DNA from: Weissella diestrammenae
Lineage (GTDB): Bacteria; Bacillota; Bacilli; Lactobacillales; Lactobacillaceae
DNA: 64,000 bases
Reading direction: 5' to 3'
Assembly (NCBI RefSeq): GCF_014397255.1
Contig: NZ_CP060724.1
Coordinates: forward strand, 868,001 to 932,000
The notes under the pieces are model-generated. The model worked only from the letters and a program-made list of their open reading frames with translations. It did not search any database and was not told where the DNA came from. The position numbers and the translations under genes are program-made. Of this stretch, positions 37,689-46,227 are shown piece after piece; positions within the stretch are counted from its first letter, which is position 1, and each line of letters starts with the position of its first letter.

Positions 37689-38546
37689 ATGGACTCATTA
37701 TTGGCACGTCTAGCAGACGAATCAAATTTCACAAAAGGTGAACAAAAGATTGCCACATATTTAATCAAGAACCATGTTGAGGCACTGAAATTAACGGCTG
37801 AAGAATTAGGAAAAGTTACTGGGACTAGCGGTGCGGCGACGGTTCGTTTTGCAAAGAAAATGGGCTATCGTGGCTTACCTAGTTTAAAATTGGATTTGGC
37901 TTCTGAGATGGCAAGTACCAATTTTGAGGATTTATCTGAGATTACTAAGGGTGAAAGTGTCAATGCCATTTTTGGTAAAATGGGGACCCGATTCAAATTG
38001 ATTCCTGATGCAATTCAACAACGTAATTCTGACGTAACAATTGAACGTGTGATTGATAAAATTGAGTCCGCTGAACGAATTTTTGTGTATGGTATTGCCG
38101 CTTCATCACTGATTGCACAAGACCTCCAACAAAAATTTATGCGTATTGGGTTGTCAGTTATTTTTAATCCGGATTTTCATCAGATGGTGACGACTTTACA
38201 GGCGCTAGGAAAAAAAGGCGACTTAGCAATCAGCATCTCTGAGTCGGGTAAGACCCCTGAAATTTTGCTGTTCCAGAAAATAAGTCAAGAATTGCAATTA
38301 ACAACGGTTGCACTGACCAGTGATAAAAATAGTTCACTGGCTAAACGTTGTGATTTGGCACTCTTTTCATTCTCACAAATTTTTAGTAATGTCCGTTCGG
38401 CATCAACAACGGGACTGGCCTCGCAATTTTTCTTAGTTGATATTTTATTCTATAGTTATTTGAGTCGTAATTTTGATGATGGGATTGCGCATGTATTAAA
38501 CACGCGAAATCGGATTGATGGTGAGTTACGGCATTTGGATAAATAA
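37689..38546 (+). CDS. murR: MurR/RpiR-family transcriptional regulator
   Basis: Local regulator of the MurNAc operon by context. 285 residues: N-terminal RpiR-type helix-turn-helix (ELGKVTGTSGAATVRFAKKMGY, about 38-60) and a C-terminal SIS sugar-phosphate domain (ERIFVYGIAASSLIAQD; AISISESGKTPEIL). It presumably senses MurNAc-6-phosphate, as in the E. coli counterpart. GGAGG before the ATG. Confidence 0.9.
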   Translation: MDSLLARLADESNFTKGEQKIATYLIKNHVEALKLTAEELGKVTGTSGAATVRFAKKMGYRGLPSLKLDLASEMASTNFEDLSEITKGESVNAIFGKMGTRFKLIPDAIQQRNSDVTIERVIDKIESAERIFVYGIAASSLIAQDLQQKFMRIGLSVIFNPDFHQMVTTLQALGKKGDLAISISESGKTPEILLFQKISQELQLTTVALTSDKNSSLAKRCDLALFSFSQIFSNVRSASTTGLASQFFLVDILFYSYLSRNFDDGIAHVLNTRNRIDGELRHLDK

Positions 38547-38571
38547 TTGAACGAGTTAGGTGGTCATTAAA

Positions 38572-39231
38572 ATGAAACATAATAAACCAGCTGGTAAACG
38601 TATTGTTGGCGCACTTCTAATCTTGGTTGCCATTGGCATTGCATTGGTGAACACTGGTGTGTGGCACGTTACTTTTGTATTGCCGATTTGGCAATATGTT
38701 TTGATGGCAGTCTTAATGTTTATTGCTCTGAGCGGGTTAGTTAAAGGGCAGTGGTTCGTCTTTTGGATACCATTAGCAATGTTAATGACAATTCATCAAA
38801 ACTTACTCAATGTGTGGCTACATCTCTCGTTGAATTCGGGATTGATCTGGGGCGTAGCCATTTTGTTGGCATTCGGGTGTACTTTATTATTTGCACAAGC
38901 ATATGGCGAAAAATCAGAAGTGGCAACGACCTTTGATAATCATTCGATTGAATTGACAGTTGATGAGATTAAAGGGCAAACTTTGCGTACAAAATTTGGT
39001 GACTTGACCGTCACCATTCAGCCAGGCATCGCTGCGTCGCCGGTTACGTTGAATTTAGATGTTCGATTTGGAGGCTTAGTGCTCCATGTACCAAAAGACT
39101 GGGAAGTGACTGATGCAACATCACATTCATTTTCACAGGTAAAAATAATGAATCAACAGCTTGAATCAAAGCAAGTCTTACGGTTAACCGGTCAGGTTGC
39201 ATTTGGTGAGGTTAAAGTCTGGCATCAATAA
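38572..39231 (+). CDS. LiaF-like membrane protein
   Basis: 219 residues: about four spans in the first ~115 residues and a cytoplasmic beta-rich domain with two FGD/FGE-type repeats (TKFGDLTVTI, VRFGGLVLHVP, VAFGEVKVW), the pattern of the LiaF C-terminal domain. LiaF keeps the LiaSR cell-envelope stress system off, but no liaS/liaR is next to this gene. Its start codon is ATG 38572 after TTAGGTGG (GTG 38560 is the alternative). It follows murR by 25 nt, so it may be co-transcribed. Confidence 0.7.
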   Translation: MKHNKPAGKRIVGALLILVAIGIALVNTGVWHVTFVLPIWQYVLMAVLMFIALSGLVKGQWFVFWIPLAMLMTIHQNLLNVWLHLSLNSGLIWGVAILLAFGCTLLFAQAYGEKSEVATTFDNHSIELTVDEIKGQTLRTKFGDLTVTIQPGIAASPVTLNLDVRFGGLVLHVPKDWEVTDATSHSFSQVKIMNQQLESKQVLRLTGQVAFGEVKVWHQ

Positions 39232-39265
39232 AATGAATTCTTTCTTGAATTTAACGCTAAAATCA

Positions 39266-39392
39266 TTGACGGCACGGCAAAAAAAAGGTAAGATAATCAT
39301 CGGTATTGTTTACCACGCCACATGTGGGAATGTCCTGGTACGACTTTTTATTATTGGTAAAGTAAACAAACAGAATATTGGAGGAAATTTCC
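39266..39392 (+). promoter_or_regulatory. Promoter and structured leader of rplM-rpsI
   Basis: TTGACG, 16 nt, TAAGAT opens a leader of about 95 nt. The leader (39300-39375) has complementary blocks such as GTTTACCA with TGGTAAAGTAAAC (one bulge). An autoregulatory L13 leader is known in Firmicutes; whether this matches that Rfam family needs a covariance search. Confidence 0.5.
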
Positions 39393-39836
39393 ATGCGTAC
39401 AACTTATATGGCAAAGCCAGGTGAGATCGAGCGTAAGTGGTACATCGTTGACGCAACTGACGTACCTTTGGGTCGTTTGTCAACGGTCGTAGCAACAATC
39501 TTGCGTGGTAAGAACAAGCCTACATTTACCCCTCATATCGACACTGGTGATAACGTTATCGTTATCAACGCAGCCAATGTTGCATTGACTGGTAAGAAGG
39601 CAACTGACAAGATCTATTATCACCATTCAAATCACCCAGGTGGTTTGAAAGAGCGCAAAGCCGGTGACCTTCGTGAAAAGAACCCTCAACGTTTGATTGA
39701 GCTTTCTGTTCAAGGAATGTTGCCAAAGGGTACTCTTGGTCGCCAACAAGGTTTGAAGCTTCACGTATTTGCTGATGCAAATCACAATCACGAAGCACAA
39801 AAGCCTGAAGTGTTGGATATCACTAACCTAATCTAA
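39393..39836 (+). CDS. rplM: 50S ribosomal protein L13
   Basis: 147 residues, normal length, starting [20 protein letters not shown] with conserved DVPLGRLST and [16 protein letters not shown] is 8 nt before ATG 39393; the TTG at 39378 overlaps that ribosome site and is not the start. First gene of rplM-rpsI. Confidence 0.98.
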   Translation: MRTTYMAKPGEIERKWYIVDATDVPLGRLSTVVATILRGKNKPTFTPHIDTGDNVIVINAANVALTGKKATDKIYYHHSNHPGGLKERKAGDLREKNPQRLIELSVQGMLPKGTLGRQQGLKLHVFADANHNHEAQKPEVLDITNLI

Positions 39837-39861
39837 TTAGCAGAAAGGAGAAATAAGTATT

Positions 39862-40254
39862 ATGGCTACTGTACAATATTACGGAACTGGTCGTCGTAAA
39901 AACTCTGTTGCGCGTGTACGTTTAGTACCTGGTAACGGTGCAATTACTATCAACGGCAAGTCTGCTGAAGACTATATTCCTTTCGCTAATTTGCGTGAGG
40001 TTATGATTCAACCATTTAACGCTACTGAAACTCTAGGAAACTATGATGTATTGGTTAACGTTAACGGTGGTGGCTTCTCAGGACAATCAGGTGCGATCCG
40101 TCACGGTATCTCACGTGCATTGTTAGAAGTTGATCCTGAATTCCGTGGTGCATTGAAGTCAGCAGGATTGTTGACTCGTGACTCACGTATGAAGGAACGT
40201 AAGAAGCCTGGTTTGAAGAAAGCCCGTAAAGCTTCACAATTCTCAAAGCGTTAA
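39862..40254 (+). CDS. rpsI: 30S ribosomal protein S9
   Basis: 130 residues with [19 protein letters not shown] at the N-terminus and the basic decoding-site tail [19 protein letters not shown] precedes the ATG. The 3' end marks the left edge of the AT-rich island. Confidence 0.98.
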   Translation: MATVQYYGTGRRKNSVARVRLVPGNGAITINGKSAEDYIPFANLREVMIQPFNATETLGNYDVLVNVNGGGFSGQSGAIRHGISRALLEVDPEFRGALKSAGLLTRDSRMKERKKPGLKKARKASQFSKR

Positions 40255-40277
40255 TCTTATTAACCAATTTGAGTTGG

Positions 40278-40312
40278 AAAAGCCAGACACAGAAATGTGT
40301 CTGGCTTTTTTA
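40278..40312 (+). terminator. Terminator of rplM-rpsI
   Basis: AAAAGCCAGACAC pairs with GTGTCTGGCTTTT, then TTTATT. Confidence 0.95.
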
Positions 40313-40350
40313 TTATGTTGGCGTATTACTTGAAATTAGCGCTCAGAACG

Positions 40351-40379
40351 TTGTTGAATGCATGTTATTTATATATAAT
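40351..40379 (+). promoter_or_regulatory. Promoter of the sigma-helicase island
   Basis: TTGTTG, 17 nt, TATAAT, giving a leader of about 105 nt before the sigma gene. Confidence 0.6.
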
Positions 40380-40409
40380 ATGTATTGGTAACTCACAAGT
40401 AGTTTGATG

Positions 40410-40454
40410 TATGACGATTTTGTATTAGATGTACGATAATTAAAAATCGTCATA
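40410..40454 (+). repeat. Perfect 12-bp inverted repeat in the leader of the sigma gene
   Basis: TATGACGATTTT (40410-40421) and AAAATCGTCATA (40443-40454) are perfect complements around a 21-nt loop. It lies between the promoter and the ribosome site. It could be an operator for a dimeric regulator, an RNA hairpin, or both. No T-run follows, so it is not a plain terminator. Confidence 0.8.
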
Positions 40455-40492
40455 GAATTGAACTTCATTTTTTCGATTGGGGGATGATTTTC

Positions 40493-41850
40493 ATGGAACA
40501 TGGGGCTAGTGATAGATTAAAGGAGATTATTTGGTATATGAATGGTGAATTGATATACGGGACATCAATTCACCAGAGTAAAATCAATCAATTCATTGAA
40601 AAACTGGAGTATCGATACTATGGTATATTGACGGTTTATAAGGAAATAGATGAACTAAATTTAAGCGTTGTAAAAGACGAAGAGCCCGTTTTAGGTAAAT
40701 TATGGAAGAAAGAAGAATACGATTGGAAAAGAAATTTGCAGATTATAATTGATGGATTTGTGGATGATTTTTCAGTAAAAGATTTATATTATTTCTCCTT
40801 CGATTTAGGGTACGCTCATCCTTTAAACCAAAATGTGAAAGCTAAAATAAGGCAAATTTTACAACAGCTAAGAGATGAAAATTTCATTGTATCAAAATCG
40901 TCTAGTGTATATGCTAAAAAAAGTAAGGTAATTGAAGATGTCAACTCCATGAAAACTAAAACAGCTGAAATTGATGACGAATATGATTTAGATAAACTAA
41001 TAAATTCCAGTAAATTTATAAAAGAGCTATCAAACATTAAGGAAGAACCAAATTTTGAGCTTAATAAGCAGTACATTTCTAGTTATCAAGAAAATGAAGA
41101 TGATATTCAAGCACTAGAGAATGTATATTTAGCAAATCAGAAACTAGTTTGGAAAATAGCGAAGCAGTATTCATATTTAAAATCTCCAGGGCTTAGTATC
41201 GATGATATGTTTATGGAAGGAATTTTGGGGCTAAAAAAGCAATAGATAAATTTGATGTTGGCATGGGTTATGAATTTTCTACATATGCTACTTGGTGGAT
41301 TAGGCAGTCAATTAAAAGAGCTATCGCTGATAAAAGTAGTGTTGTTCGTTTGCCAGTTCATATGCATGAAAAAATAAACAAACTAATTCAAATTAAAAAT
41401 AAATTTCAAAGTGATTTAGGTAGAGAAATAACTGCAGAAGAACTTTCAGCTGAAATGAATAGTGATTACGAAACAATTCATAAGTTGTTAGAGATTAATA
41501 ATAAATTTGGGAAAAATTTAGTTTCATTAGAAACACCAGTGGGAACTGATAATATAGGTGGGTATCTAGGGGATCTCATCTCTGATTCAGAAAGTGAAAC
41601 AGCTTTTGAAATTGTAGCTAATGAGGAACGACTTCTTATATTGAAAAAATTAATGAATAATATATTAAATGAAAGAGAACGAGAAATAATATATCTTAGA
41701 TTCGGATTTTCTGACAATAGAGTGGAAACCTTAGAAGAAGTGGGAAAACATTTTGGAGTTACGCGTGAAAGAATAAGACAAATTGAAGCTAAAGCATTAA
41801 TAAAATTAAAGCGTTCAAAGCAAATTAAAAGTTTTCAAGCTTGGCAATAA
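40493..41850 (+). CDS. Sigma-70-like factor with N-terminal winged-helix extension; requires -1 frameshift
   Basis: If joined, 452 residues. Residues ~90-142 read FSVKDLYYF...[23 protein letters not shown], which resembles the winged helix of Dam-replacing/DpnI-C proteins. From ~205 on there is a full sigma-70: region 2.1-2.4 ([12 protein letters not shown] ... [21 protein letters not shown]), region 3 ([13 protein letters not shown]), and region 4 ([14 protein letters not shown] ... [18 protein letters not shown]). Zero frame stops at TAG 41243-41245; frame -1 resumes with A-I-D-K-F-D exactly at the slippery site 41233-41239. Start ATG 40493 follows GGGGGAT. Sequence is AT-rich compared with neighbours. 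It is either recoded or recently inactivated. Confidence 0.8.
41233..41239 (+). other. Candidate -1 ribosomal frameshift site A_AAA_AAG
   Basis: The zero frame reads CTA AAA AAG CAA TAG, so the heptamer is in the correct phase. A -1 slip continues GCA ATA GAT AAA, restoring sigma region 2. AAGGA lies 11 nt upstream (41217-41221), similar to the stimulator of E. coli dnaX. I see no strong downstream stem by eye. Loss of one A from a run of seven would produce the same sequence. Confidence 0.5.
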
Positions 41851-41860
41851 TCAAAAATAA

Positions 41861-44800
41861 ATGCGATATTTCAAAAAATTTGGGAGTAGTATAAATATTA
41901 AAAATCGTGTGAGTGAATTAATTTCAAAAAATGAATTACAGCGTCCATTAATTATAACAATAGGCTTTGATGAAATTGAGATGGATAATTATTTGATTAG
42001 TCCAATTGACAATAAATTAGATCTAATAAATCTTGACGATGTAAAGAAAAGCATACCTTCTCAATTTATGGAAAGTGTGGCGCGTAATTTACCATTCTAT
42101 ATTATACGTCCTGAGGAAATGAGTATATTAGTTGAAGTGATGGATATAGATACATTCTATCGGGATGATATCATCATATTACGAAATAACTTATTTGACA
42201 AAACGTTTACATATAAAAATACGCTGAGTGATATTTCAAAAGCTTTTGAAATGCTCTATCTTAGTGAGGACTCTGAATTACAAGGAAATGAGAGGGTACG
42301 GATTGAAAGAATAAACACTTTCTACGGGAAAGTTAATTTTTCAAAAAAAAGTGGTAATTATTTTGTGACTTATAGTGAAGACCTATGGGGTAAATACAAA
42401 AATTATGACTATTATGAGATTCGAGAGTCAAGTAATCCAGAATTAGTAGATGAAGTAGTAGCGGATATCACTATACCCTTGGATGAAGAAGAGATTTTAT
42501 TTCTAGATTTTGTGAGTGAAAATAATCTGAATAATTCAGTGAATTTTATTATTGATAGTTTTGAACAGATGCCACATAGATATACAGAAAGAATTCAAGT
42601 ATTAAAAAAACTGCATCCAAACTTAAATATTACTTTTTCTACACCGTCAATAAAAAGGCAGAGTATTGACAAACTCGAGGACTATCGTAAAATCTTGGAG
42701 AATGTTTGGGGATATTCTAAATTTAGGGAGTTAGATATGTATTCCCATATTGAAAAAAGAGATAAGAATTTATTAAAAATTTCTCAGGCACAAATCATAG
42801 ATGACATAGTTCAACAAGTTGAAAACGCTAGAGATGGGCAATCGTATAGAGATATATATATAACTGCATCGACTGGTGCTGGAAAGTCTGTGATGTTTCA
42901 GGTGCCAACGTTATATCTAACTGAAAAATACAAAGACGATAAACCGTTAATCTTAGTTATTTCTCCATTAATTGGATTAATGAATGATCAAGTCGATAGC
43001 ATGAAACGAAAAGGTGTCGATAACGCTGAAACAATTAATGGTAATACGCCGCCATATGAAAAACAATCTATATTACAGCGAATCAATGATGGAAAAGTTG
43101 ATATGTTGTACCTATCACCAGAGACATTACAAGCTAGAGGCGATATAAAAATGTTGATTGGTAGTAGGAAAATTGGAATGGTTATTGTCGATGAAGCTCA
43201 TATTGTAACCACTTGGGGTAAATCCTTTAGAGCGGACTACTGGTATCTAGGAATATATCTGCAGAAGTTACGAAAAGAATATCAATTTCCGATAATAACG
43301 TTCACGGCCACTGCTATTTATGGTGGGCGTGAGGATATGTATATGGATACCAGAAATAGTCTAAACATGATTAGACCAATAGCTTATTTCGGTCTAGTTC
43401 GAAGAAACGACATCGAGATGAAGATTCGTTCCTCTAATAAATTTGAAGAAGGAAGGGAAAAAGATTATCGTAAAACGAAGAATTTGTTAGCTTTTAAGCA
43501 TCTTGAAGATGCATATAGGCAGAAACAGAAGTCTTTAATATATTTTCCTACTATTAAATTGTTGAATAATTTTTATTCATTTTTAGAAGAAAATGCTAAA
43601 TATATAGTTGATGTCAGTGGAAAATATTATGGATCTTTGACAAAAGAAGAGAAAGATACTGTTTTAGAAGGGTATAAAAATGGTGACATTCAATTTGTGA
43701 TGGCAACAAAAGCGTTTGGGATGGGAATTGACATTCCTGACATAACAAATGTATATCATTTCAATCCAACAGGAAATGTTGTTGATTATGTTCAAGAAAT
43801 TGGGCGAGTTGCACGGAATCACAAGTTAGTTGGTAAGGGCTATGGAATTCTTGATTATTTGCCTCAAGATTTTAATGCTGTGCAACAATTGCAAGGTATG
43901 AGTAAAATCAAAAAAAATCAAATTCAAGGCGTTATGCAAAAGATATTAGATATATATAGAAATAAGGGATATAACCGTAACTTAGTGGTAAGTGCCGACG
44001 ATTTTAAATATATATTTTCTGAAAATATTGATGATGATAGCGGTAGTTTAGATAATAAAGTAAAAACTATTCTATTAATGATTGAAAAAGATTTCTCATC
44101 TAGTAAAAAATTAGGATACTCACCATTTGTTGCACGTCCACGAAGTATTTTTGGGAATGAATTAATAATAGTTTCAAAAGATGTGGAGAGTAAATTGAAT
44201 AACTCATCTTTAAAGCATTATTTCGAATTTTTGACCTCGATTTCTGGTGGAGATTATTCATCAGTTATTTCGGTAAATCTTTCAGGAATATGGGAAAAGC
44301 ATTATAAAACAATGTCATTTCCAGAATTTAAATACCGGCTGAATACTCCCGAAGAACGCGATAAGATGCAACATGCAAAAATTTTCGGATTATTTAATTT
44401 TGCTAGCGGCGTCCAATACTCTTTTGATAATGAAAATGGAACTAGGTTATCGAAATATAAGGAAATACTTGAGTCCTATCAAATTTTTCTTGATGAAATG
44501 CAACGTCAGAATAAGCAATTTGAAGTGAAAGACTTAGGTAAGTTTATAAAGAATTCATTACACATTAGTGATGGATTTGAAGCACGTAGTATGGCACAAG
44601 TTTTGATAAACGCCACATTTGAGTTTCAAAAGTTAAAGGATATCAAAGTCCTTCGTGAACGTGAAGCAACGGAGAAGACATTATTTTCTGTTGTTAGGTC
44701 TGCGGATACCTTTGCAGAATTCGTTTCGTTAGTAGCAGGTAAATTGTATAATCCTAAATATAATTTTGTTAAAGATGAAAATGCCATGAATATCTTTCAT

Positions 44801-45169
44801 TATCGGAATTCGCAGAATTTGGATGAAGAAACAATAGTTTTGGGCATTGGCGAAGCCTTTGGACTAGGTAATTTCACGACCTTGGGAGGATATAACCCTC
44901 AAATATATATTCGTATCAACTCAGTTTATCCGGTAGAACAAGCAATTAAACAAGATCAGAATTATCGGAATTTGATATTGGAAGATGTTGTTTTTAAGCA
45001 CCGAATAGGTGTCGCAATGCAAAAATACCTTTTCACGCATAAAGAAAATGGAATGAATGCACAAGAAAAAATTACAAATTATACAAAATGGTTTTGGGAC
45101 AAAATAGAGGATTATTTTATGGGACGATTACCCTCTGAAGTCGAAGAAAGTCTTTTTTCCAAAAAATAA
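41861..45169 (+). CDS. Large RecQ-like DEAH helicase
   Basis: 1102 residues. The SF2 helicase core is at ~330-660: Walker A TASTGAGKS (335-343), Ia VISPLIGLMNDQ, II DEAH (444-447), III FTATA (481-485), and VI QEIGRVARNHK (645-655). The ~330-residue N-terminal and ~430-residue C-terminal regions match nothing I recognise; the RecQ-Ct zinc cysteines and HRDC domain are not seen, and I notice no cysteine at all. It starts 10 nt after the sigma stop with no clear ribosome site, suggesting coupling to sigma translation. It is probably the effector or processor of a two-gene module; a defence role is inference only. Confidence 0.88.
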   Translation: MRYFKKFGSSINIKNRVSELISKNELQRPLIITIGFDEIEMDNYLISPIDNKLDLINLDDVKKSIPSQFMESVARNLPFYIIRPEEMSILVEVMDIDTFYRDDIIILRNNLFDKTFTYKNTLSDISKAFEMLYLSEDSELQGNERVRIERINTFYGKVNFSKKSGNYFVTYSEDLWGKYKNYDYYEIRESSNPELVDEVVADITIPLDEEEILFLDFVSENNLNNSVNFIIDSFEQMPHRYTERIQVLKKLHPNLNITFSTPSIKRQSIDKLEDYRKILENVWGYSKFRELDMYSHIEKRDKNLLKISQAQIIDDIVQQVENARDGQSYRDIYITASTGAGKSVMFQVPTLYLTEKYKDDKPLILVISPLIGLMNDQVDSMKRKGVDNAETINGNTPPYEKQSILQRINDGKVDMLYLSPETLQARGDIKMLIGSRKIGMVIVDEAHIVTTWGKSFRADYWYLGIYLQKLRKEYQFPIITFTATAIYGGREDMYMDTRNSLNMIRPIAYFGLVRRNDIEMKIRSSNKFEEGREKDYRKTKNLLAFKHLEDAYRQKQKSLIYFPTIKLLNNFYSFLEENAKYIVDVSGKYYGSLTKEEKDTVLEGYKNGDIQFVMATKAFGMGIDIPDITNVYHFNPTGNVVDYVQEIGRVARNHKLVGKGYGILDYLPQDFNAVQQLQGMSKIKKNQIQGVMQKILDIYRNKGYNRNLVVSADDFKYIFSENIDDDSGSLDNKVKTILLMIEKDFSSSKKLGYSPFVARPRSIFGNELIIVSKDVESKLNNSSLKHYFEFLTSISGGDYSSVISVNLSGIWEKHYKTMSFPEFKYRLNTPEERDKMQHAKIFGLFNFASGVQYSFDNENGTRLSKYKEILESYQIFLDEMQRQNKQFEVKDLGKFIKNSLHISDGFEARSMAQVLINATFEFQKLKDIKVLREREATEKTLFSVVRSADTFAEFVSLVAGKLYNPKYNFVKDENAMNIFHYRNSQNLDEETIVLGIGEAFGLGNFTTLGGYNPQIYIRINSVYPVEQAIKQDQNYRNLILEDVVFKHRIGVAMQKYLFTHKENGMNAQEKITNYTKWFWDKIEDYFMGRLPSEVEESLFSKK

Positions 45170-45353
45170 GTATGAAAAAAACTATATCTATTTTTAAAGA
45201 TTAGAGATATATGGTCAAGTTGATTTTTTTGGTCGATAGTACTAGAATTTTGTTTTATATAAGTGGAGAGTGAGACATATAAGTTAGTTAATATCAAGCA
45301 AGTAAAAAGACTATTTTATTATATTTAAAATAAATACCGAGGGAGTTTAATGA

Positions 45354-46106
45354 ATGTCACGCATAGATGATTTAGGGGCGAAAGTTAAATCTTTGTCCAG
45401 TAAAACAGGTCAAATTTCTGAAGAGACAATGTCACAAGCGCTTGATTGGGCATATGACAAAACGCTGAATGGAATTCCTGGTCAAAAAAGTATCGATGAT
45501 TTAATTGATGATTATTTGTCAAAATATGATAAAGAAACGGCAATTGATAAACTTATTAGTTATCAAACAACTAAGGCCGCGGTTTCGGGATTTGTCACTG
45601 GGTTTGGTGGTGTGATTACCATGCCAGTTACGATTCCAGCTAATATAACAACAGTTATTTTGTTTCAAATGCGCATGATTGCAGCGATTGCAAAAATTCG
45701 AGGCTATAATTTAAACAGTGATCAGGTACAGACCTTTGTTTATGCAACTTTGGCTGGTACATCAGTGGCAGATATGATGAAAAAGTCAGGTATCGTTATT
45801 GGTAATAAACTGGCAATTAATGTTGTTAAAAAAATACCAGGTAAAACCTTAACCAAAATTAACCAGGCAGTTGGGTTCCGATTAGCGACAAAATTTGGAA
45901 CCAAGGGAGTTGTCAATCTAGGGAAAATGGTACCAGTCTTGGGGGCCGGTATTGGAGGTGTTTTCGATATGACAACGACGCGAACAATTGCGAAGTATGC
46001 CAAACAAACATTTACTGAATCAGGTATTGATTTGGGCGATGGTACAATTATTAGTCAAGGGGAAAATGATATGATTACCTTAAACCCCACAATCGACGAA
46101 GCATAA
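45354..46106 (+). CDS. EcsC-family protein
   Basis: 250 residues of the EcsC family (function unknown; ecsC lies in the B. subtilis ABC transporter operon ecsAB). Typical features are the hydrophobic Gly-rich centre FVTGFGGVITMPVTIPANI, followed by FQMRMIAAIAKIRGY and a second Gly-rich hydrophobic stretch VPVLGAGIGGVFDM. GAGGGAG precedes the ATG. Not next to ecsAB here. Base composition returns to that of the host, so it marks the right side of the island. Confidence 0.8.
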   Translation: MSRIDDLGAKVKSLSSKTGQISEETMSQALDWAYDKTLNGIPGQKSIDDLIDDYLSKYDKETAIDKLISYQTTKAAVSGFVTGFGGVITMPVTIPANITTVILFQMRMIAAIAKIRGYNLNSDQVQTFVYATLAGTSVADMMKKSGIVIGNKLAINVVKKIPGKTLTKINQAVGFRLATKFGTKGVVNLGKMVPVLGAGIGGVFDMTTTRTIAKYAKQTFTESGIDLGDGTIISQGENDMITLNPTIDEA

Positions 46107-46112
46107 TATCAT

Positions 46113-46147
46113 AAAAAACAGTTTTCCAAATGGAGGACTGTTTTTTA
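46113..46147 (+). terminator. Terminator after ecsC-like gene
   Basis: AAAAAACAGT-TTCC pairs with GGAGG-ACTGTTTTTT; T-run on the plus strand. Confidence 0.85.
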
Positions 46148-46227
46148 TCTGGAATAAGCATAGAATGGATATGTAAACGTAATTGTTTTAATATAAAAAA
46201 TATAGAAGTCACGAAGGAGGATTCATG

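Noticed and set aside
41240-41320. Downstream stem-loop stimulating the -1 frameshift
   Set aside because: Only weak pairs such as GCAT/ATGC were found; not enough to claim a hairpin or pseudoknot.
40255-45353. att-type direct repeats bounding the sigma-helicase island
   Set aside because: The rpsI 3' end was compared by eye with the 45170-45350 region and no matching repeat was found; no integrase present.
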